Origin: Symsagittifera roscoffensis
Taxonomy: Eukaryota; Xenacoelomorpha; Acoela; Convolutidae
Length of the DNA stretch: 35,972 bases
Direction of reading: 5' to 3'
Assembly (NCBI RefSeq): GCF_963678635.1
Contig: NW_026971336.1
Location: 1 to 35,972 of the forward strand
Positions 1 to 9,912 of this stretch are shown piece after piece (the first letter of the stretch is position 1; every line of letters starts with the position of its first letter). A program made the translations under genes and the position numbers. The notes beneath the pieces were generated by a model that searched no databases, was not told the DNA's origin, and was given only the letters and a program-made list of their open reading frames with translations.

Positions 1-926
1 GACTAGTCAGTATCTTCTCTACTGATTTCGGCGTTTTCAGCTCTTTGCAATTGGTCGTGAACAAATGCAGGCCACGAGTCAAGTCTAACGCAGTTGACTG
101 TTTCAAGATCGATACGGCTTTTTCTGGCTCCCATGTAGTTGCGTGGGCCTATAGTCACTTCCTTGCCATCATCGCTCTCACCATCAACTTTGACAGAGAC
201 TGTGCTTGATCAGGGAGACTTGTGGAAAACAGTTCCGCAAATTCTCCCATCAGCCCTAAGTTTCTTTGCTTCGGGTTCCACCATTTTGGCCCCATGCATT
301 AGCAAGGGCTCAACCTTCGGTCAGCATGATTTTCTCCAATAGCGATTTTAATTTCATCAAAAAATATTTGTTTCGTTCTTCTCATCTACAGAAGAAAAAT
401 CAGGGGCAATCCTCCTTTCGTTCCTCAAAGCCACTCAAGCTCCATATGCTCAGTTCTTCTAAACTTATTTTCAATTATTTAATAAATTCATCTCTAGATA
501 TGTCCAGGATAGCCCGGAGAGTCCTCGTTGACAATTCATATGAAAGTTTTGATACTGGGAGCGTTAGCCGATCAATTGTTCTGAATTCTTGCATCGAACT
601 CCACGATGTGCGTAGGATTTGCCACTGAACAACGGAGCAGAGCTGGATCCCACAGAATGTTTAAAACATGCACTCCAGTTGTGTGCATCGCTATGTTTCA
701 AGCACATCATCGTTTTAAGAGCCTCCCGCCACTCTCCAACTCTCTGTTCCGTCTGTCACAATCCGCAATTAGCTCCATCTCTTTTATTAACCAAAATGCA
801 GATTTTCTATAACATTTCTTCAATTTAGCAGATTTGGTTCTGATTGAAGTGCCTAGGATAACACTACCTTCACTTTGTAAACTATTTCTACTAAAAATTA
901 AGAAGTAACCTATAATTAAATTCGGA
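1..926 (-). pseudogene. Diverged tandem unit A with decayed unidentified coding frame
   Basis: First of three diverged copies (A, B, C) of an old tandem family. It enters from outside the window and ends at the CGGAGT-type boundary shared with unit B. On the minus strand, 3-188 is an open 61-codon stretch ending in TAG, with the acidic start VDGESDDGKEV and the later motif VHDQLQRAE. Unit B repeats it at 1468-1650 with the same frame and about two thirds of the residues. A second shared stretch near 707-926 carries YRKSAFWL and DCDRRNRELE. Conservation of these peptides between copies argues that they descend from real coding sequence. The pieces lie in different frames and are separated by stops, so the unit is dead. 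I do not recognise the family. Confidence 0.5.
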
Positions 927-1010
927 GTAGCCATCCTTTGCATACCGTGGGGAATGTAGCCATCCTTTGCATACCGTAGCCATCCTTTGCATACCGTGTA
1001 GCCATCCTTC
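927..1010 (+). repeat. Short tandem repeat at SINE 5-prime edge
   Basis: Three full copies and one partial copy of a roughly 20-bp unit, GTAGCCATCCTTTGCATACC, with 1- to 9-bp spacers. The last copy runs directly into the tRNA-like head of the SINE. The unit resembles the boundary of the host tandem family (ATCCTGTGCATCC at 5187-5199), so it looks like target DNA amplified at the insertion edge. The same array recurs 2335 bp downstream (3262-3345). Confidence 0.8.
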
Positions 1011-1236
1011 GGGAGCGGTGGGGAAGTGGTTACGTCTCCGCCTCTCAGTCGAAAGGTCGGATGTTCGAGGCCCACCATGATCCGTGCTCGTTGCTTGAGG
1101 GTGAGGCAACATTACACTGCCCAGAAAAATAACCAAAAAAAAATTGCATGTAGTTCTTAAACAGGGGCACAACAGCGGTTCGCCGTGATGAGCTGTACAG
1201 CTCTTGTGTTGGTCCTTTCCCCCGTGGATAAATGGT
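1011..1236 (+). mobile_element. tRNA-derived SINE, copy 1
   Basis: The first 65 bases resemble a degenerate tRNA. An A-box-like TGGGGAAGTGG lies at 1019-1029 and a B-box-like GTTCGAGGCC around 1063-1072, which together would form an internal RNA polymerase III promoter. A tRNA-unrelated body follows to about 1236. Comparing the A/B boundary with the B/C boundary, which lacks this segment, defines its edges by presence and absence. It carries no ORF of its own and would depend on a LINE for mobility. The 3-prime part (CTTTCCCCCGTGGATAAA) may be a conserved SINE core, but I cannot name the superfamily. Confidence 0.65.
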
Positions 1237-1238
1237 CT

Positions 1239-2847
1239 TAATAGGCAATTCTTGAAAAACTTGACACGCAGTGAACCCATTCTACGTCTCCTAAAAAAAC
1301 ATATTCTTTGTTCCGGCATTTTCTAAAAGGTCGCAGCTCACTTCCAAATTTTTATTGAACCATCACTTCTTTCAATTCAACCTCTTGTAGCAGTCCAAAA
1401 AGTTTGCTTCCTTGCGCAAGACTTCTTTCTCATACATACGCATCGTTATCACGCCATTGGTTTTTGTCTAGTCTGTATATTTTCTACTGCTTTCGGCTTT
1501 TTCAGCTCTTTGCAATTGGTCGTGAACAGGCACAGGACACGTGTCAAGTCTAGCGCAAATGTCTGTTTTAAGACCAATGCTTTTACAGGGTGCCTCATTT
1601 TTGCGTGAGCCTATAGTCACTTCATTGCCATCATCGCTCTCACCATCAAAATTGACAGACAGTGTGCCTGATCAGGGAGACTTGTCGAAAACAGTTCCGC
1701 ATTATCTCCGTTCAATTCTAAGTTTCATCAATACTAAGTTATTCCTTGCTTCGGGTTCCACCATGTTTGCCGCATGCATTAGCAAGGGTTCAACTTTCGG
1801 TCAGCATGATTTTCTCCAATAGCTATTTTAAATTCATCAAAAAAAATTTGTTTCGTTCTTCTCATCTACAGAAGAAAAATCAGAGGGCAATGATCCCTTC
1901 GTTCCTTAAAGTCACTCACGCTCCATATTCTCAATTCCGCAAAATTGATTTTCCACAATGTAAAATAATTCCTATCTAGATACGTCTAGGACAGCCCGGA
2001 GAGCCCTCGTTGACAAGTCATTTGTATATTTAAAATCCTAACCAGCCTCATTCACTTGGGCAACGGGAAGCATTGGTCGGTCAATTGTTTCTGCATTCTC
2101 GCATCAAATTCCACTGTGTGCGTAGGGTTTGCTACTATACAACGGATCAGACTTTGATTCCACAGAACATTTAATGCAAGCACGCCGGTGGTGTGCATCA
2201 TTATGTTTCAAGCACATCTTCTTCTCGAGGTCTTCTCGCCAGTCTCCAATTCTCTGTTCCGTCTGTCACAATCCACAATTAGCTCCGTCCATCTTTATTG
2301 TTAACCACAACGCTGATTTTCTATAACACTTCACTAACAGGCGATGTTGTTCATTTGGTGATCCATTCATTGGTGACTCAACGCAGTGTATTTTTCGGGC
2401 CACAACTTGCAGCCAGACAAGGACCTTCTTTTATTTAATCAGTTGCTCGATTCCCATCGGATAGTTCCGTGGGCTGGGTACTTCCTTGACTTTTCACTAT
2501 CAGTGCTAGCAAGTGATGTATCACTCCTAGATCAATAAAAGTTAACTCATCATTTGGCTCCATTTCACGTGATTCTCCATATCGTGTCCCATGCTCTGAT
2601 TTGGACACCATGAAGGCTTCGTTACTTCAAAAATAGTCACCAAGCTTGTCGGCAACGTTACGTCCTACAAGCCAAAATCAAAGTTCACATTCCTGTTTAG
2701 TCAGGGCACCGAAGGTTTGACCACTTGTTTGACCACTGTTTGACCAAAGATTTGGTTTCTAATTGCAGTGACTCGGATGCCACTACCTTCTCTTTGTGTA
2801 CTCTTTCCACTCAAAATTCCGTAGTACCGTATGTTTAAATTCGGAGT
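1239..2847 (-). pseudogene. Diverged tandem unit B with decayed unidentified coding frame
   Basis: The most complete unit, about 1.6 kb. Its first 180 bp match unit C at 5219-5400, and its middle and end match unit A. On the minus strand 1468-1650 is an open 60-codon stretch homologous to 3-188 (FDGESDDGNEV, VHDQLQRAEKAE) ending in TAG. Near 2130-2330 lies the counterpart of the YRKSA and DCDRRNRELE segment of unit A, split over two frames. No continuous ORF remains. The protein family is unknown to me. The plus strand shows nothing that copies A and B conserve at peptide level. Confidence 0.45.
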
Positions 2848-2888
2848 GTTAGCCGATCAGTGTTAGCCGTAGTACCGTATGTTTAAAA
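2848..2888. other. Patchwork junction between the two 2.3-kb copies
   Basis: These 41 bases are built from pieces of the block edges. GTTAGCCGATCA copies the start of the repeat (about 564-576), GTGTTAGCC copies it again, and GTAGTACCGTATGTTTAAA copies the end of the repeat (2821-2839). This suggests several template switches when the duplication formed. Confidence 0.75.
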
Positions 2889-3345
2889 ACTGGGAGCGTT
2901 AGCCGATCAATTGTTCTGAATTCTTGCATCGAACTCCACGATGTGCGTAGGATTTGCCACTGAACAACGGAGCAGAGCTGGATCCCACAGAATGTTTAAA
3001 ACATGCACTCCAGTTGGGTGCATCGCTATGTTTCAAGCACATCATCGTTTTAAGAGCCTCCCGCCACTCTCCAACTCTCTGTTCCGTCTGTCACAATCCG
3101 CAATTAGCTCCATCTCTTTTATTAACCAAAATGCAGATTTTCTATAACATTTCTTCAATTTAGCAGATTTGGTTCTGATTGAAGTGCCTAGGATAACACT
3201 ACCTTCACTTTGTAAACTATTTCTACTAAAAATTAAGAAGTAACCTATAATTAAATTCGGAGTAGCCATCCTTTGCATACCGTGGGGAATGTAGCCATCC
3301 TTTGCATACCGTAGCCATCCTTTGCATACCGTGTAGCCATCCTTC

Positions 3346-3571
3346 GGGAGCGGTGGGGAAGTGGTTACGTCTCCGCCTCTCAGTCGAAAGGTCGGATGTT
3401 CGAGGCCCACCATGATCCGTGCTCGTTGCTTGAGGGTGAGGCAACATTACCCAGCCCAGAAAAATAACCAAAAAAAAATTGCATGTAGTTCTTAAACAGG
3501 GGCACAACAGCGGTTCGCCGTGATGAGCTGTACAGCTCTTGTGTTGGTCCTTTCCCCCGTGGATAAATGGT
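3346..3571 (+). mobile_element. tRNA-derived SINE, copy 2
   Basis: Passive duplicate of the SINE at 1011-1236, with the same A-box-like and B-box-like motifs and one cluster of differences (ACACTGCC there, ACCCAGCC here). It moved with the 2.3-kb block and is not an independent insertion. Confidence 0.65.
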
Positions 3572-3573
3572 CT

Positions 3574-5182
3574 TAATAGGCAATTCTTGAAAAACTTGAC
3601 ACGCAGTGAACCCATTCTACGTCTCCTAAAAAAACATATTCTTTGTTCCGGCATTTTCTAAAAGGTCGCAGCTCACTTCCAAATTTTTATTGAACCATCA
3701 CTTCTTTCAATTCAACCTCTTGTAGCAGTCCAAAAAGTTTGCTTCCTTGCGCAAGACTTCTTTCTCATACATACGCATCGTTATCACGCCATTGGTTTTT
3801 GTCTAGTCTGTATATTTTCTACTGCTTTCGGCTTTTTCAGCTCTTTGCAATTGGTCGTGAACAGGCACAGGACACGTGTCAAGTCTAGCGCAAATGTCTG
3901 TTTTAAGACCAATGCTTTTACAGGGTGCCTCATTTTTGCGTGAGCCTATAGTCACTTCATTGCCATCATCGCTCTCACCATCAAAATTGACAGACAGTGT
4001 GCCTGATCAGGGAGACTTGTCGAAAACAGTTCCGCATTATCTCCGTTCAATTCTAAGTTTCATCAATACTAAGTTATTCCTTGCTTCGGGTTCCACCATG
4101 TTTGCCGCATGCATTAGCAAGGGTTCAACTTTCGGTCAGCATGATTTTCTCCAATAGCTATTTTAAATTCATCAAAAAAAATTTGTTTCGTTCTTCTCAT
4201 CTACAGAAGAAAAATCAGAGGGCAATGATCCCTTCGTTCCTCAGAGTCACTCACGCTCCATATGCTCAATTCCGCAAAATTGATTTTCCACAATGTAAAA
4301 TAATTCCTATCTAGATACGTCTAGGACAGCCCGGAGAGCCCTCGTTGACAAGTCATTTGTATATTTAAAATCCTAACCAGCCTCATTCACTTGGGCAACG
4401 GGAAGCATTGGTCGGTCAATTGTTTCTGCATTCTCGCATCAAATTCCCCTGTGTGCGTAGGGTTTGCTACTATACAACGGATCAGAGTTTGATTCCACGG
4501 AACATTTAATGCAAGCACGCCGGTGGTGTGCATCATTATGTTTCAAGCACATCTTCTTCTCGAGGTCTTCTCGCCAGTCTCCAATTCTCTGTTCCGTCTG
4601 TCACAATCCACAATTAGCTCCGTCCATCTTTATTGTTAACCACAACGCTGATTTTCTATAACACTTCACTAACAGGCGATGTTGTTCATTTGGTGATCCA
4701 TTCATTGGTGACTCAACGCAGTGTATTTTTCGGGCCACAACTTGCAGCCAGACAAGGACCTTCTTTTATTTAATCAGTTGCTCGATTCCCATCGGATAGT
4801 TCCGTGGGCTGGGTACTTCCTTGACTTTTCACTATCAGTGCTAGCAAGTGATGTATCACTCCTAGATCAATAAAAGTTAACTCATCATTTGGCTCCATTT
4901 CACGTGATTCTCCATATCGTGTCCCATGCTCTGATTTGGACACCATGAAGGCTTCGTTACTTCAAAAATAGTCACCAAGCTTGTCGGCAACGTTACGTCC
5001 TACAAGCCAAAATCAAAGTTCACATTCCTGTTTAGTCAGGGCACCGAAGGTTTGACCACTTGTTTGACCACTGTTTGACCAAAGATTTGGTTTCTAATTG
5101 CAGTGACTCGGATGCCACTACCTTCTCTTTGTGTACTCTTTCCACTCAAAATTCCGTAGTACCGTATGTTTAAATTCGGAGT
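3574..5182 (-). pseudogene. Unit B, duplicated copy
   Basis: Near-identical duplicate of 1239-2847. The minus-strand open stretch homologous to 3-188 lies at 3803-3985 and shares its TAG end and all disabling changes with unit B. The decay therefore happened before the 2.3-kb duplication. Confidence 0.45.
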
Positions 5183-5218
5183 AAAAATCCTGTGCATCCT
5201 CATCTCTGGGTGGCTTAT

Positions 5219-5410
5219 AGGCAATTCTTGGCATGTTTGACACGCATTGAGCCCATTTTACGTCTCGTAATTAAACATATTATTTGTTCGGGCATTTTCT
5301 AAAAGGTGGCATCTCACTTTCAATATTGTTTTGAACCATCACTTCTTCCAACCTCTTGTAGCAGTCCAAATCTTTTGATTCTTTTCAGAACCTCGTATTT
5401 GTTGGATAAA
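5219..5410. repeat. Diverged tandem unit C, truncated
   Basis: Matches the start of unit B (1239-1420) with scattered differences. Landmarks are GGCAATTCTTG, GACACGCA, ACGTCTC, GGCATTTTCTAAAAGGT, TGAACCATCACTTCTT and CCTCTTGTAGCAGTCCAAA. No SINE separates it from unit B. Similarity fades near 5400. Its presence shows the array had at least three units. Confidence 0.75.
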
Positions 5411-5979
5411 TTCCAGTTATTACTGCAAGCGTTCTGCGTGACAGTTAAAATTGGTCGAAAACTTCGTCTCCGTGGATGGTGTTTGTATTGTCTGTTTAAA
5501 ATGTTTCTTAAGGTTAGACCTCCAAGACAACTTCAGAGGTTCTTCTAGGCCTTCCTGAATCGCATTAGAGGACATCACCCTAACATACTCTTTCAGTCGT
5601 AGATTCAATCCTGTCAATGGCACTCAGTTTTTTTATGACACTATTAGTAACCAAAGCCACCAAAATACGCCATTCCGACTGTGCTCGAGCATATTGGATA
5701 TTCCATCTACTGTGCCACCTGCCAGACTTTTCCTAGAGGTTTTGTAATCGTTCAAGGGACTACTCGCATTATTCAAGGTTTTCCGGTTCGAGCATGGTAT
5801 GCGTCAAAGTATGACCATTCCTTCTGGCTTGGACCCTGACGAATTTAATCCCGCCAGCAGAATTGGAGGTATCCCCCTCTTTTTTTCTCAATTTTTTTTT
5901 GCCCACGAACTCACAAACTCTTAGTCCATCCTCGCCATAGGCTGATTTTCAAGCCAGTGTCAATCCGAAAATTGACGTT
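5411..5979. other. No gene recognised
   Basis: Only short open stretches on both strands. A minus-strand piece at 5420-5623 could belong to the same decayed coding layer as its neighbours, but nothing supports it beyond orientation. Confidence 0.4.
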
Positions 5980-6780
5980 TCACGAGTCTCTGTTTAAGGA
6001 AACTTCGGGTTGATTTGTTTGTTGTTGATTTTGGTCTTTAATTTTCCCACATTTTTGCCGCCCTTCTTGACTTTCTTGGCAGGGAGTTATTTGCGCACGA
6101 CTATTTTCGCCACTGTCCTCCGTAACTGAATTGGTCAGACCCTTGGTCTTCATAGACTCCATAGAATTGTCCAGAGCCTCTCGAATCACTGTTTGATTCA
6201 AGCCTACCTTCATCACGCATTGATTTCGGTGTTTTTGTTAATGCCCTGTCTATTCCACGAAACTATCCATGTTCAGTTTGTGTCCTCTCACTCGTGAGCG
6301 TTTGGGTATCGCTCCAGGTTTTTTTCGGTAAAGTTGCAAAAAAGTGACGCTCTTAAAAACTATTCTCTACCCTCAATCTTTTGTCCCATCATCCGGTCCT
6401 ATGCGTCCATCATTAGGTTTGGCCCGTCCGGATTCCAATCGTCCCAGGTGCTTGTCAAGACATGAAACCGAGCTGAGCGGTACAGTCAGCTCATCCGTGA
6501 GGACTGAAAAAATCTCGCATTGCAACCCTTTTTTCAACTCTAGCAGAATCACGTTGATTGGCTATTTCATGCACATTAGCATCCTACAAACTAGAGGGTA
6601 TTGGGAAAATTTCTCTGGCAAGATATCTGAATATGTCAGCCAGTTCTCTTGGTTCCCATTCACATACGCGTATATCTCTGACCTGGCCGATATCCTCACA
6701 GGTTCCTTCGTCCCCTCGACCACTGGACGCAACTTCGGAGCTGACGTCGCCCTATTGATTTCGCTGCCTATAGATCTTTA
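5980..6780 (-). pseudogene. Decayed unidentified ORF, one frame with nonsense codons only
   Basis: Reading from 6780 to 5980, one minus-strand frame stays in phase for 267 codons and is interrupted only by stop codons: TAG at 6562-6564, TGA at 6373-6375, a TAG just after it, a TAG near 6254 and a TAA near 6242. No shift of frame is needed. The first part is mixed hydrophobic and acidic (IYAYVNGNQENWLTYSD, VLTDELTVPLSS). The last 80 residues are hydrophilic and rich in Gln, Glu and Asn (CQESQEGRQKCGKIKDQNQQ). An ATG at 6214-6216 could restart the last segment. The 145-codon plus-strand ORF over 6344-6781 is probably its shadow, because the minus frame also runs through 5980-6343. I cannot assign a family. 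Confidence 0.5.
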
Positions 6781-6873
6781 AAACATTTGTTAAATTTTGC
6801 AAAGTCAGGCCTAGCGGAACAATTTGCGCTCGACACATCGACATTCCAGTGCTTTCTAATTTTCTTGCTCTGT

Positions 6874-7261
6874 TCAGTTGAATACGGAGCAGTCCACAAA
6901 AAAAACAAGTTCACTTTTAGCACCGAATTCGGTTTGTCTTAAATCCTGATGACAAGAAAGGTGTGCGCAACCACGATTCCACAAATAACCATCACAAACT
7001 CTCGCAATCCAAGGATAAGAGCCAGAGGATCGATCTACATGACCAAGGCTAGGTCTACCTAGAGCAACAATTCCATTCTTAATGGCATGGCCCAGTCTTT
7101 GCACGTAGCAGCTCTTGTCTGCTACAAGTGATTATTTCATTAGCAAACTTCCTCCAATACTCTGTCTTCTTCAGTGAGGCGGTATCCCAATGTACGTTAA
7201 ACTCTCGCCGATTTCGGACCAACTGCTCGGAATAACTTAACAGGATAAACCAATCTTGCAA
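6874..7261 (-). pseudogene. Decayed unidentified coding fragments
   Basis: Two overlapping minus-strand open stretches, 7079-7261 and 6874-7104, in different frames and joined by a likely frameshift near 7080-7100. The first has LLSYSEQLVRNRREFNVHWD. The second contains a Cys/His cluster (RGCAHLSCHQDLRQ). Orientation matches 5980-6780. No family was recognised and neither piece has a credible start. Confidence 0.35.
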
Positions 7262-7356
7262 TCGACCTTATGCCATGCCACTTAATGTGAGAAGTCCGCC
7301 AAAGAAAAATTGTGAAATCCGTTTCTGCGGATAGGAGCGCTCTCTAAGATTTTACC

Positions 7357-7662
7357 CTAGAGGTGTCTTAATATGACCGAAACTCTTGTAGTTCCTGTTG
7401 TTTGATTTTTTTCTCCAAGAAGCTTGCCTTTTCGATTTGCAGGCATTTCCACTAGTAATTGCCTTTCGAAATTCACCTGAGAGCTGGTATTGATTGGTGC
7501 GATAGTGTTATCTGAAGTCGCCCGTGTAATTCGAAATCCGTAGCATTTTATCCGAACTGAATTGCTTCTGTTCAGCCAGAAGCCAATCTGCACCTTAATC
7601 GGTTTTAGACGGGCAATCGTGGTATTTTTACCATCCAGTTTTGTTAAAAAATCCATTAACAC
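7357..7662 (-). pseudogene. Unidentified ORF fragment, 101 codons
   Basis: An open stretch on the minus strand with protein-like composition (LDGKNTTIARLKPIKVQIGF, YGFRITRATSDNT) and a basic C-terminal part. It keeps the orientation of the fragments on either side. The nearest ATG lies at the second or third codon of the open stretch. The function is unknown. It may be one segment of a longer decayed gene with 6874-7261. Confidence 0.4.
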
Positions 7663-8226
7663 TTCACTAGCTCAGATTTGTTTCTTTGGTCCTTTCGCCC
7701 TTTTTTTGTGTCCAAGGATTAGGCTCTGGCTTAGTCTACCTCAACGCGCTGGTCTTGTTTGACGTAGTGGCCCGTGCGGGTGAGGCTACGGTGCTTGTTC
7801 TGAAGCTTTCTTGTTTGAGTGAAGTCTTTGTTGGAAAAATTACGGAGATCGTCGAGGCTTGACTGGGTGCATGAGCTTGGTACAATTAAAAGAAAGATGA
7901 TTTTTGAGATAGCAAAGCGGTTCTCAAGCTCTTTTTCACGTCAAAAAATGACTGGGATCTCGGCCCTACTGATCTCACTAGACGACTCGCCAGTTATTCA
8001 GGCGCGCATACCGTTACTTCGCGTGCTGTTTTAGTTCTGCTGAGAGTAATCGCATCCACCAGTTCTGTTTCTAGCACATTTTGTTTGGTTTCAAGTGCAT
8101 CGGTGATTCATTTTCTCCTCAGGGTGTGATGAATTGAATGTTTTCTCTCGTCATATTGCGGAGATCCTTCGATCGTATGTCAGTCTCAACTCACCGGCTT
8201 TTCTTTTTCTCTCACTGAGTAATAAA
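7663..8226. other. No gene recognised
   Basis: A short plus-strand ORF (7819-8034) and several chance frames. Nothing has a recognisable motif or a repeat partner. Confidence 0.4.
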
Positions 8227-8581
8227 TCATGACAATTCAACGTGTGCCAGCTTAGCTTTTAAAAAGTTACAGTTTGAGGTTGCTGCATCCCGGTTCTGAG
8301 GAAAAGTACAAAACACAATTATGGCTACTCTGTACTTCTCGTAAATCTCATACAACAAACATAGAAGATATCGTTTGTACCTATCTTGATTACCAAGTTT
8401 TTTCCCCTGGAATTTCATCATCTGTATGGGCCATCGAGATTTCATTGAAGTAAAGAACGGTTGCTTGCACACCTGTGTGCATCCCCGTCAAGTCTCTAAG
8501 CAGAATATCGTCAACAATCAAATGACTATTTCCTGATAAAATAGGTGGTAATTTTAACTCAAGTTTTTTTTCATTGAGCAA
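8227..8581 (-). pseudogene. Decayed unidentified coding fragment with a frameshift
   Basis: Two minus-strand open stretches overlap at 8390-8472. The upstream one (8390-8581) reads through NSHLIVDDILLRDLTGMHTG and YFNEISMAHTDDE. The downstream one (8227-8472) continues in another frame with YKRYLLCLLYEIYEKYRVAI and ends at a stop after AKLAHVELS. The residue pattern looks like a folded protein, and one indel around 8395-8410 would explain the split. No family was recognised. Confidence 0.4.
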
Positions 8582-9127
8582 TTTCTCGTGTGGTCCACCT
8601 GATGAATTGAGTAGTAAGATCTTTCTTGTTGTGTACCAGTCGCGTTATTACGGAGGACTCGCTTTGCGCCATTCGTTGCGAGCCGACAGGGTTCACAAGC
8701 TGCACTCTTCTATTGATCGAATAATCAGAGGATCGAGATGGGGTAGTCCTTCATGTGCTCCAATATCTGGCTCTCTCTTACCGCATCGGGTCTCGTTTGA
8801 TTTTATCTACGAACTCGTGCGTTAGTGAGATGTCAGAAGGGTCTGGTATCATTCTCGAGTGAGGAGCTGATGGTTCAGGCTGTGGAGAACTCGCAAGTTT
8901 GCTTTTTCAGTAGAACTCCTATGGCATGCTCCTTTAGTGAGGGTCGGAGCTCACCAACGTCAGCATGTTCGACGATAGATCACTCGCTCTGACATTATAG
9001 AGCCATCTCAGATGCCTAATTTCTTCTATATTCTGGTTTAGCCGTATCTTGCCGTACTTTTTCTTCCGACATTATTGTTCTTGAGCCCATGCTTTGTATT
9101 CAGCAATTTTCCCACAGTGCCTCCCAG
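8582..9127. other. No gene recognised
   Basis: Contains an 83-codon plus-strand ORF (8574-8825) without family features. No repeat or RNA gene was seen. Confidence 0.35.
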
Positions 9128-9337
9128 TCACATTCGGTCTTCCTTAGACTTTCCACCTTTCCTAGTGTCTTCATCTTCTCTGAGGGTAGAGCAGGTTTTT
9201 TTGCAATTGTACGCTGCCAAAAATTGACTCCGTTGAAAAATGAGGCGAATTGGGAGAGTCATTTGTAATCCCCCGTTTGCAATCCCTGTGTTCCATGAGA
9301 CCCGGTTCACGTGCCAGTCTTCCCTCGAATCTTTCAC
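9128..9337 (-). pseudogene. Unidentified ORF fragment, 69 codons
   Basis: Minus-strand open stretch with a Trp-rich start (DWHVNRVSWNTGIANGGLQ) and a charged end (REDEDTRKGGKSKEDR). It lies in the same orientation as the other decayed fragments. No family was recognised. Confidence 0.35.
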
Positions 9338-9685
9338 ATCAAATTTTTCCTGTCTCTATCTCTGCAGTACCCCCTTAGCCAAATGCTACCTTGAGAACGG
9401 CCTCTCAGAATGCGTTTAGCAGCAACACAAACAGAATACATTTCCAGCTCAGGGTTTTCCAACCTAAAAGAAAAACCCTGCAGCCATTAGAATATCTCAT
9501 CTAGAGCCGCTTCTAGACTCTCTTAGATTAGGTCCAACGACAGTTCCTTGTGTGGAGGGTCTTCAAAAACAAAAACTCAACAGATAAGTCACTGTCTAAG
9601 AAACAAAATAATAACGTGGGTACCGTCATGCGCAGTAATAAAACATCATCCGAGCCAAGGGCGATCTAGGCTTTTTTCGACTCGA

Positions 9686-9912
9686 GGGGTGGGGGGGGGG
9701 GGGGGTTCGGTGGTCGGATGTTGTGGGATTTTCAAAAAATTTTCGAAAATTTTGACCTTTTTTTAAGTCGCCCAAATTGCGTTTTTTGGCGCGCGCTCCC
9801 CCTCACCGTTATTATGTATTGGCGCCCGTTTTTGGGCACTTTTTGGAAAACTTTGAAAAAAAATGCGTTTTTTGGCGCGCGCTCCCCCTCACCGTTACTA
9901 TGTATTGGCGCC
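9686..9912. repeat. Poly-G tract and 86-bp-period tandem repeat
   Basis: A run of 15 G at 9691-9705 follows GGGGT. Then a 49-bp core beginning TGCGTTTTTTGGCGCGCGC occurs at 9778-9826 and again at 9864-9912 with one difference. Each core contains the alternating GCGCGCGC and the palindrome GGCGCC. The linker is T/A-rich. This GC-rich patch differs sharply from its surroundings and may be the end of a DNA transposon, but no transposase was seen. Confidence 0.75.

Larger units (their letters stand above)
554..2847. repeat. 2.3-kb tandem duplication, copy 1
   Basis: A 2294-bp block repeated at a constant offset of 2335 bp (554 pairs with 2889, 2847 with 5182). Reading the two copies side by side shows only about ten differences, for example at 682/3017, around 1116-1120/3451-3455, around 1914/4249 and near 2148/4483. 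It contains the end of unit A, the SINE and all of unit B, so it post-dates the SINE insertion and the older A/B/C duplication. Confidence 0.95.
2889..5182. repeat. 2.3-kb tandem duplication, copy 2
   Basis: Second copy of 554-2847, at offset 2335. It contains a second end of unit A (2889-3261), the edge repeat (3262-3345), the SINE (3346-3571) and unit B (3574-5182). Similarity stops at 5182, where copy 1 enters the patchwork junction and copy 2 enters the spacer before unit C. Confidence 0.95.

Noticed and set aside
927-1010. CRISPR-like array
   Set aside because: Repeats are nearly contiguous with spacers of at most 9 bp, and the sequence is eukaryotic.
707-1319. Minus-strand ORFs of 123 and 142 codons across the SINE
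   Set aside because: They start inside the SINE and cross its edge repeat, so they are chance fusions and not genes.
6344-6781. 145-codon plus-strand ORF
   Set aside because: The minus strand is in phase over a longer interval (5980-6780), so this is probably its shadow.
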